From NCBI GenBank assembly GCA_002348185.1, contig DDYW01000019.1:19399-26942 (forward strand): DNA of 7,544 bases. Direction: 5' to 3'. Positions 1 to 4,897 of this stretch are shown here, in pieces (position 1 is the stretch's first letter; the number at the start of each line of letters is the position of its first letter). Below the pieces are notes generated by a model. That model was not told the origin of the DNA and made no database searches. It saw only the letters and a list, made by a program, of their open reading frames with translations. The position numbers were made by a program, and so were the translations under genes. This DNA is from Candidatus Hydrogenedentes bacterium UBA2224 (lineage in GTDB: Bacteria; Hydrogenedentota; Hydrogenedentia; Hydrogenedentales; SLHB01).

Positions 1-1
1 C

Positions 2-337
2 ATGAACGTCCTCCTCGCCGAAGCCAATGTGCCTTACGAGCAACTGGCCGAGATGGACGACATCAACCCCCGCCTGGACGCCGTGGACGTGGCGGTCGTG
101 ATCGGCGCCAACGATGTGGTGAATCCCGCCGCCCGCGAGCAGGAGGACAGCCCGATCTATGGCATGCCCATTATCAATGTCGACCACGCCCGGACCGTGT
201 TTGTGCTGAAACGCTCGATGCGTGCGGGGTTTGCCGGGGTGGACAACCCGCTGTTCTTCAAAGAGAATACCCGTATGCTCTTCGGGGACGCCAAGCAGAG
301 CATTTCGGCGTTGGTTGCCGAGTTCAAGGCGGCGTGA
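2..337 (+). CDS. pntB: NAD(P) transhydrogenase subunit beta, C-terminal part (5' end outside window)
   Basis: This is the last 111 residues of the beta subunit of the proton-translocating nicotinamide nucleotide transhydrogenase. That inner-membrane enzyme couples hydride transfer from NADH to NADP+ to proton entry. The visible part is the cytoplasmic NADP(H)-binding domain (dIII). It carries the family signatures MNVLLAEA at the first residues, VIGANDVVNPAA near residues 33-44, KRSM near 70-73, and GVDNPLFFKENTRMLFGDAK near 79-98. These agree closely with the end of E. coli PntB as I remember it. The E. coli protein is about 460 residues, so roughly three quarters of the gene, including all membrane segments, lies upstream of the window. 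The ATG at base 2 is an internal methionine, not the start. The stop is TGA at 335-337. The alpha subunit gene is expected upstream but cannot be seen. Identification is very secure. Confidence 0.95.
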   Translation: MNVLLAEANVPYEQLAEMDDINPRLDAVDVAVVIGANDVVNPAAREQEDSPIYGMPIINVDHARTVFVLKRSMRAGFAGVDNPLFFKENTRMLFGDAKQSISALVAEFKAA

Positions 338-344
338 GGCCTGC

Positions 345-358
345 CGCAACCCGTTGCG
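345..358 (+). other. small hairpin 7 bases after the pntB stop
   Basis: CGCAAC (345-350) and GTTGCG (353-358) are perfect inverted repeats, which realistically fold as a 5-bp stem with a 4-base loop. The position directly after pntB would suit transcript-end protection or a weak terminator. No T-run follows (the next bases are AACGGTGAAG), so it is not a standard intrinsic terminator. It may be chance. Confidence 0.25.
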
Positions 359-443
359 AACGGTGAAGTTGAGCCGGAGGCAGCCGGGCTGGCCCGAATA
401 GGCCGCCGCGCGCACGTGTTGGCTAAGGCGGTATCGTGGTTCT

Positions 444-472
444 TTGACAAGGCCCGACGCTTACTTTACACT
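444..472 (+). promoter_or_regulatory. sigma70-type promoter for the acyl-CoA dehydrogenase gene
   Basis: A perfect -35 hexamer TTGACA (444-449) is followed after exactly 17 bases by TACACT (467-472), which matches 4 of 6 positions of TATAAT. Transcription would begin near 479-481, leaving a leader of about 67 bases before the ATG at 547. The stretch 461-490 is clearly richer in A and T than its surroundings. Hexamers and spacing are read directly from the sequence; activity is inferred. Confidence 0.6.
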
Positions 473-546
473 GAGATACAGGTCATAATTTCGCCGCGAG
501 CAAGAACTTACGGGAGGGCGGCGGTGGAGGAGCCGGAAGCTACGCC

Positions 547-2499
547 ATGACAAGCAGTCACGATCGGGAAAAAGAACGGGCCATGGACCTCGCCGAGGAT
601 TCCCGTGAGACGGAATGGACGTATCCCAGCTTCATCGAAGAGCTCTTTCGCGGCAATTTCCGATGGGACCTGCTGCATCCCTTCCCTGAACAGAGCCCCG
701 AAGACAAGCGCGCCGGCGACGAATACATCAGCAAGATCCGCCGGGTGCTGGAGGCCTACATTGACCCCTGCGAGGTGGACCGGTCCGGCGAGATTCCCGA
801 AGAGGCTATCCTGGCCCTGGCGGAGGCGGGGGCCTTCGGGCTGAAAATCCCCAGAGAATACGGCGGGCTGGGCATGTCTCAGACCAACTACAACCGCATC
901 ATGGAGTTCGTCGCCAGCTACTGCACGTCCACGGCAGTCTGTCTCTCGGCCCACCAGAGCATCGGTGTGCCGCAACCGCTGAAGCTGTTCGGCAGCGAAG
1001 AGCAGAAGAAGAAGTACCTGCCGCGTCTGGCCCGGGGGGCAATTTCCGCGTTCGCCCTGACCGAGCCGCAGGTGGGCTCCGACCCCGCCAAGATGCGCAC
1101 AAAGGCCGAGCTGTCCGAAGACGGCGCCTATTACATCCTCAACGGCGAGAAACTGTGGTGCACGAACGGTCCCTGCGCCGAGATTCTGGTTGTCATGGCG
1201 TTGACGGCGCCCAAGATCGTCAAGGGCAAGGAACGGCCGCAAGTCACCGCGTTTATTGTGGAATCCTCCGAGCCCGGCTTTGAGGTCGTCCACCGTTGCA
1301 GCTTCATGGGGATTCGCGGCATCGCCAACGGGCTGCTCCGGTTCAATAACGTAAAGGTTCCCGCCGAGAATATCATTGGCCAGCCCGGGCAGGGGCTGAA
1401 GATCGCCCTGACCACCCTCAACACCGGCCGCTTGACCATGCCCGCCACCGCGGTGGCCGTCGGCAAGATGTGCATGCATTTTGGCCAGAAATGGGTCAAC
1501 GAACGCGTGCAATGGGGAGCGCCCATCGGAAAACACCAACCGGTGGCCAGGATGATTTCCGAGATGGCGGCCGATACCTTCGCTATGGACAGCGTGAACA
1601 TCCTCGCGTGCGAGATGGTGGATCAGGGCGGCGTTGACGTGCGGCTCGAGGCCGCCGTAGCGAAGTACTACTGTTCCGAGACGGCATGGCGCATCGTGGA
1701 TGACTTTCTGCAGGTGCGCGGCGGGCGCGGGTATGAAACGGCCGAATCCCTCGGGACGCGCGGCGAGGAACCCATCCCGACGGAGCGCATGCTGCGCGAC
1801 GCCCGCATTGCGCGGATCATCGAGGGCACCAGCGAGATCATGCGGCTGTTTATCGCCCGCGAGGCGCTGGACGCGCATGTCCGCCGCATCATGCCCCTCA
1901 TGACGGGGAAGGGGCCCAGGGGCCAGCTTCTCTGGGACGCGGTGAAGTTCTACGCCCGGTGGTATCCCAAACTGTGGCTGCCGTCCGCCATCTCGCTGAA
2001 TCTGCGGCACCTGTCGCCCCGGAATCAGGACCACGTGCTCTACGTCGCGCGAACCAGCAGGAAACTTGCGCGCACCTTGTTTCATACCATGGCGAAATAC
2101 CGGCAGAAACTCGAGCGGGAACAGCTCATCCTGCAGGCTTTCGTCGATATCGGGACCGACCTCTTCGCCATGGCCGCGTCGTTGTCCCGGGCCGAATATG
2201 AGCTCAAAACACATCCCGGCGACGAGAACCTGCAGGAACTCGTGGATCTGTTCTGCACGAACGCCCGGAGACGCATTCAGGACAATTTCAGGAAGGCGAA
2301 GCAGCATCGGGGCCAGGCCATCTCCAGGGTTGCGGACGCCTTTATGGAGGGAAAGTACCGGTGGATGATTGACGATGTGTACACCGACTTCCCGCCCGCA
2401 AGCCGGCCTGCCCGCATGACCCGTCCGGTAGAGCTCAAGCGCCCGGAGAGTCCCGAACCCCCGGCCGAGGAGCACGAGTCTCCGGTTGCGAACCCCTAG
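547..2499 (+). CDS. acyl-CoA dehydrogenase, VLCAD/ACAD9-like with C-terminal helical extension
   Basis: This FAD enzyme should catalyse the first step of fatty acyl-CoA beta-oxidation, forming the trans-2-enoyl-CoA and passing electrons to electron transfer flavoprotein. Its 650 residues exceed the usual 380-400 of short- and medium-chain family members and match very-long-chain types. In order: N-terminal helical domain about 30-165 with PREYGGLGM at 102-110; middle beta domain with FALTEPQVGSDP at 169-180 and GEKLWCTNG at 200-208; C-terminal helical domain with QVRGGRGYETAESL at 389-402 and ERMLRDARIARIIEGTSEIM at 413-432. Glu426 in IIEGTSE sits where MCAD and VLCAD keep the catalytic base. 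Residues about 460-615 form the extra helical VLCAD/ACAD9-type domain, and the last 30 are proline/glutamate-rich tail. Chain-length preference is inferred. The start is uncertain: ATG 547 has GGAAG seven bases upstream and GGAGGAG further off, while Met13 (base 583) also precedes the conserved part. A strong promoter lies upstream and DUF3465 follows 30 bases downstream. No ETF gene is visible. Confidence 0.93.
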   Translation: MTSSHDREKERAMDLAEDSRETEWTYPSFIEELFRGNFRWDLLHPFPEQSPEDKRAGDEYISKIRRVLEAYIDPCEVDRSGEIPEEAILALAEAGAFGLKIPREYGGLGMSQTNYNRIMEFVASYCTSTAVCLSAHQSIGVPQPLKLFGSEEQKKKYLPRLARGAISAFALTEPQVGSDPAKMRTKAELSEDGAYYILNGEKLWCTNGPCAEILVVMALTAPKIVKGKERPQVTAFIVESSEPGFEVVHRCSFMGIRGIANGLLRFNNVKVPAENIIGQPGQGLKIALTTLNTGRLTMPATAVAVGKMCMHFGQKWVNERVQWGAPIGKHQPVARMISEMAADTFAMDSVNILACEMVDQGGVDVRLEAAVAKYYCSETAWRIVDDFLQVRGGRGYETAESLGTRGEEPIPTERMLRDARIARIIEGTSEIMRLFIAREALDAHVRRIMPLMTGKGPRGQLLWDAVKFYARWYPKLWLPSAISLNLRHLSPRNQDHVLYVARTSRKLARTLFHTMAKYRQKLEREQLILQAFVDIGTDLFAMAASLSRAEYELKTHPGDENLQELVDLFCTNARRRIQDNFRKAKQHRGQAISRVADAFMEGKYRWMIDDVYTDFPPASRPARMTRPVELKRPESPEPPAEEHESPVANP

Positions 2500-2516
2500 G
2501 GCCGCCCGGCCCGTCC

Positions 2517-2525
2517 GAAAGGAGA
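2517..2525 (+). promoter_or_regulatory. ribosome binding site of the DUF3465 gene
   Basis: GAAAGGAGA contains an AGGAG core four or five bases before the ATG at 2530. It is the strongest Shine-Dalgarno match in the window and fixes the start of the DUF3465 gene. It also shows that this gene is translated on its own rather than by reinitiation from the gene before it. Confidence 0.75.
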
Positions 2526-2529
2526 CCCG

Positions 2530-3036
2530 ATGCGACTGACCAGCAGGAATCGGGCGCTTCTCTTTGGCATTCTCGTGCTGGTGGCCGGGCTGTTTCAGGC
2601 CGTACGGGGTTTGTTCTCCGCGGACGACGTTGCCCGCTCGGGGTCCCCGGCTGTTCCCCCCGCGCAAACCACCCCGGTTTCCCCGGCGCAGGCCGGGTCG
2701 GCCACGGACCAGACGCTCCGGAGCGCCTTCGACAACCGGCGTAGCGGAGTTCAGGTCCAGGGGGAAGGCATCGTGACCAGGACGCTGTCCGACGATCTGG
2801 ACGGCTCGCGGCATCAGCGTTTCATCGTGCGTCTGGGCAGCGGACAAACGCTGCTGATAAGCCACAACATCGATCTGGCGCCCCGGATCGAGGGGCTGAA
2901 GGCGGGGGACACGGTGGCATTCTATGGCGTATACGAGTGGAGCTCCAAAGGGGGCACGGTACACTGGACCCATCACGACCCGGACGGGTCGCACGTGGGC
3001 GGCTGGCTGAAGCGCCTCGGCAGAACCTACCAGTAA
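2530..3036 (+). CDS. DUF3465 family protein with N-terminal membrane anchor
   Basis: The 168-residue protein has three parts. Residues 1-8 are basic (MRLTSRNR) and are followed by a hydrophobic stretch about 9-29, either a signal anchor or an uncleaved signal peptide; there is no lipobox cysteine and no clear signal peptidase site. Residues about 35-62 are a proline/alanine/threonine-rich linker. Residues about 75-168 are the DUF3465 domain, with its hallmarks GEGIV at 78-82, DGSRHQRFIVRL at 91-102, ISHNIDLAPRI at 110-120, FYGVYEW at 131-137, HWTHHDPDGSH at 145-155 and GGWL at 157-160. The domain should therefore sit outside the inner membrane. No reaction is established for the family. The pattern of short strands suggests a small beta barrel, and the conserved histidines suggest metal or ligand binding; both are inferences. 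The gene lies 30 bases after the acyl-CoA dehydrogenase, so co-transcription is likely, although nothing in the sequence ties the two functions together. Confidence 0.88.
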   Translation: MRLTSRNRALLFGILVLVAGLFQAVRGLFSADDVARSGSPAVPPAQTTPVSPAQAGSATDQTLRSAFDNRRSGVQVQGEGIVTRTLSDDLDGSRHQRFIVRLGSGQTLLISHNIDLAPRIEGLKAGDTVAFYGVYEWSSKGGTVHWTHHDPDGSHVGGWLKRLGRTYQ

Positions 3037-3180
3037 CCGTGGGGAACGACCGCGGGGCCGGAGTTCGGGTCCCCGGGGCTCGCGCCACCGCCCCGTTCGC
3101 CGGATGACGGCAAGCGGTTCAGCATACCTGCTGCGGCTCTCGCGCGTCGTGCCCCACACCCGGACCACCCCGCCGGCGGC

Positions 3181-3216
3181 GTGGTGGACGAGATGGACGC
3201 TATGGACCCCATGGAC
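3181..3216 (+). repeat. 9-base tandem array, left arm (four TGGAC units)
   Basis: TGGAC recurs at 3185, 3194, 3203 and 3212, an exact 9-base period. The four units are GTGGTGGAC, GAGATGGAC, GCTATGGAC and CCCATGGAC, so the last five or six bases are fixed and the first three vary. The array is the inverse counterpart of the one at 3311-3364. In one frame it would read as repeats of x-Val/Met-Asp, but no gene is supported. Confidence 0.85.
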
Positions 3217-3310
3217 GTGCCTGCCAAAACGATGGTGACGGGGTTCGAAGTCCGGATGAACCCGCGAGAGAAGACTTAGAGGAGAGGACGAGGGGGTTCG
3301 GGACAGCCCC

Positions 3311-3364
3311 GTCCATACCGTCCACCAAGTCCACCAGGTCCACCGCGTCCACCGCGTCCACCGC
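3311..3364 (-). repeat. 9-base tandem array, right arm (six GTCCA units, inverted)
   Basis: GTCCA recurs at 3311, 3320, 3329, 3338, 3347 and 3356, an exact 9-base period. Units in order are GTCCATACC, GTCCACCAA, GTCCACCAG, then GTCCACCGC three times. Read on the reverse strand this is the same NNN(G/A)TGGAC unit as the array at 3181-3216, so the two arrays face each other across 94 bases. The three identical copies at the outer end suggest recent expansion by slippage or unequal exchange. Confidence 0.9.
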
Positions 3365-3410
3365 TCGGCGCTCGACCGCCAGGCACGCACATGCCCGGCA
3401 AGTTGGGGCC

Positions 3411-3432
3411 GCCCGAATGCTGCCCGAATGCT
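3411..3432 (+). repeat. 11-base perfect tandem duplication
   Basis: GCCCGAATGCT occurs at 3411-3421 and again, unchanged and directly adjacent, at 3422-3432. The end of the second copy touches the candidate -35 element of the amidohydrolase promoter. It may be a slippage duplication or a paired binding site; nothing in the sequence decides between them. Confidence 0.8.
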
Positions 3433-3461
3433 TGCGGAGACGGCGGCAGGAATTGGATAAT
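3432..3461 (+). promoter_or_regulatory. candidate promoter for the amidohydrolase/radical SAM transcript
   Basis: GATAAT at 3456-3461 matches 5 of 6 positions of the sigma70 -10 consensus and lies in a small A/T-rich patch. Eighteen bases upstream is TTGCGG (3432-3437), a weak -35 with only the TTG matching. Transcription would start near 3468, about 70 bases before the ATG at 3539. It is the best candidate in the gap but not a strong one. Confidence 0.35.
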
Positions 3462-3521
3462 GGCGCGATGCGGCAGCCGGACCGTCTGCGCGATGCGTTT
3501 GCCGCAGCGGCGTACACAACC

Positions 3522-3529
3522 AAGGGGAG
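3522..3529 (+). promoter_or_regulatory. ribosome binding site of the amidohydrolase gene
   Basis: AAGGGGAG ends nine bases before the ATG at 3539, a good Shine-Dalgarno match at normal spacing. It supports this start, which also lies close to the conserved PFVDTHEH motif at residues 19-26. Confidence 0.65.
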
Positions 3530-3538
3530 TGCCCTGAC

Positions 3539-4885
3539 ATGGCCGAAGCAGCCGATTCCGCACGGACGATTGCCGAACTCGTCGCCGCCACTCCGTTTGT
3601 CGATACGCACGAGCATCTCTCCGACGAATCGCGCCGCCTCGATGCGCTGGCCGGGTCCGAGGGCAAGCCCGCGACGGTCTGCGATTTCAGCCTTCTGTTT
3701 TCCCACTATGCCGATTCCGATCTCATCGTCGCCGGTCTGCCGCCGGACGACATGAAGCAGATCCGCGAGACCGCGATGTCTCCGAAGGAGAAATTCCGTC
3801 TGCTTGCGCCGTATTACGCGGCGGCGCGTCACACCGGCTACCAGCGCAACGTGCGGGAATCGGTGCGGCTTCTCTACGGCGAGGACGACCTCACGGAAGC
3901 CAATTGCGAGCGCATCTCGGAACGGCTCGCCGAAGGCGTCAAACCCGGTTTCTACCGGCATATCCTCAAGGATGTTGCCAGGGTGGAATACTGCCAGGTC
4001 AACAATCTTGATTCGTGCGTGTTCTGCGAGACCGAGATGCCGGAGCTGCTCGCCCAGGACATCAGCACGGTCCCCCTCTGCACCGGCCTCGATATCGTGA
4101 ACGTGGAGCGGCTCGCGGAGCGCGAGGCCTATTCTCTCAAGGACTGGAAGGAGATCATCGACTGGTGTTTCGCGACGTTCGGGCCGCGCGCCATCGCCAC
4201 CAAGAATCAGTGCGCCTACGGTCGCGCCCTCGATTTCGAGCAGGTCTCCGAAGAAGACGCCGCACCCCTCTTCGAACGGCTGCTGACCAAAGGCCCCAAG
4301 GACCTCTCGAACGAGGAGCGGAAGGCCGTCGAAGATCATCTTTTCCACTACTGCATCGATCAGGCCGCCGAATACCGCCTGCCGGTCAAGCTTCATACCG
4401 GCTACTATGCGGGCCACGGCGGCATGCCCCTCCACCGCGTCCGCGCCAACGCCGGCGATCTGTGCCCGGTGATGAAAGCGCACCGGAACGCCAATTTCGT
4501 GCTCTTCCACATTGATTATCCCTACCAGGATGAGGCCATCGCGCTTGCGAAGCATTATCCGAACGCGTACGTCGATATGTGCTGGGCGTGGATCATCAAT
4601 CCGCGGGCGTCGGTCCGGTTCCTGAAGGAATATCTGATGGCGGCCCCGGCGAACAAGGTGTTCACGTTCGGCGGCGACTACCGGCCCGTTGAACTGGTGC
4701 CCGGGCATGCCGCGGTCGCGCGCCAGGGGCTGGCTCAGGCCATCACGGAGCTGGTTCACGAGAAGTGGCTGGATATCGATGACGCGCCGGAACTCATCGA
4801 CCGGATTATGCGGGGCAACGCCCATGCCCTTTACCATTACGAAGACACGCTCGAGCACTGGTCGAGCCATGAACGGACCACGTAG
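3539..4885 (+). CDS. amidohydrolase superfamily protein (Amidohydro_2 type), substrate unknown
   Basis: This 448-residue protein is predicted to be a cytoplasmic TIM-barrel metal enzyme of the amidohydrolase superfamily; no signal peptide is seen. The metal-site pattern is visible in order: VDTHEH at 21-26 gives His24 and His26 at the end of strand 1; KLHTGYY at 284-290 gives His286; VLFHIDYP at 321-328 gives His324; FTFGGDYRP at 375-383 gives Asp380, the usual last-strand acid. Lys222 (ATKNQ) could be a bridging lysine, but this is only a guess. Residues about 55-215 form a large insertion after strand 1, with RHTGYQRNVRESVRLLYG at 97-114 and KPGFYRHILKDV at 135-146. That insertion places it nearer to uncharacterised Amidohydro_2 and uronate-isomerase-like proteins than to simple decarboxylases. 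Hydrolysis, decarboxylation or sugar isomerisation are all possible. The radical SAM gene starts 12 bases after its stop, so the two are probably co-transcribed. Confidence 0.9.
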   Translation: MAEAADSARTIAELVAATPFVDTHEHLSDESRRLDALAGSEGKPATVCDFSLLFSHYADSDLIVAGLPPDDMKQIRETAMSPKEKFRLLAPYYAAARHTGYQRNVRESVRLLYGEDDLTEANCERISERLAEGVKPGFYRHILKDVARVEYCQVNNLDSCVFCETEMPELLAQDISTVPLCTGLDIVNVERLAEREAYSLKDWKEIIDWCFATFGPRAIATKNQCAYGRALDFEQVSEEDAAPLFERLLTKGPKDLSNEERKAVEDHLFHYCIDQAAEYRLPVKLHTGYYAGHGGMPLHRVRANAGDLCPVMKAHRNANFVLFHIDYPYQDEAIALAKHYPNAYVDMCWAWIINPRASVRFLKEYLMAAPANKVFTFGGDYRPVELVPGHAAVARQGLAQAITELVHEKWLDIDDAPELIDRIMRGNAHALYHYEDTLEHWSSHERTT

Positions 4886-4897
4886 GAACGGGACTGC

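Larger units (their letters stand above)
3037..3538. other. 502-base intergenic region with repeats, no supported gene
   Basis: No reading frame here resembles a protein. The first part (3037-3180) is GC-rich with short palindromes such as CCCCGGGG at 3071-3078 and a 5-bp CGGGG/CCCCG pairing (3053-3057 with 3071-3075), but no T-run, so no terminator is called. The middle (3181-3364) holds two oppositely oriented 9-base repeat arrays. A smaller hairpin, GGGTTC 3241-3246 with GAACCC 3258-3263, lies between them. The last part (3411-3538) holds an 11-base tandem duplication, a candidate promoter and the ribosome binding site of the amidohydrolase gene. Confidence 0.7.

Noticed and set aside
376..405. 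Terminator between pntB and the acyl-CoA dehydrogenase gene
   Set aside because: Short GC pairings such as CGGG/CCCG are present, but stems are only 4-5 bp and no T-run follows.
484..489. CATAAT as an alternative -10 element
   Set aside because: It lies 34 bases after TTGACA with no better -35 at proper spacing, while TACACT at 467-472 has the ideal 17-base spacer.
3311..3364. CRISPR-like array
   Set aside because: The repeat unit is only 9 bases with a 5-6 base core and no 30-40 base spacers; no cas genes are present.
508..3666. Reverse-strand open frame of 1,052 codons
   Set aside because: It is codon-aligned with the acyl-CoA dehydrogenase and DUF3465 genes and open only because they lack TTA, CTA and TCA. 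Its translation is arginine/proline-rich, turns to low-complexity Trp-Thr repeats over the nonamer array, and matches no family I know.
3417..3755. Forward open frame of 112 codons overlapping the amidohydrolase start
   Set aside because: Out of frame with the amidohydrolase, which has a good ribosome binding site and conserved N-terminal THEH motif. The alternative peptide is Arg/Ser/Pro-rich and unlike any family.
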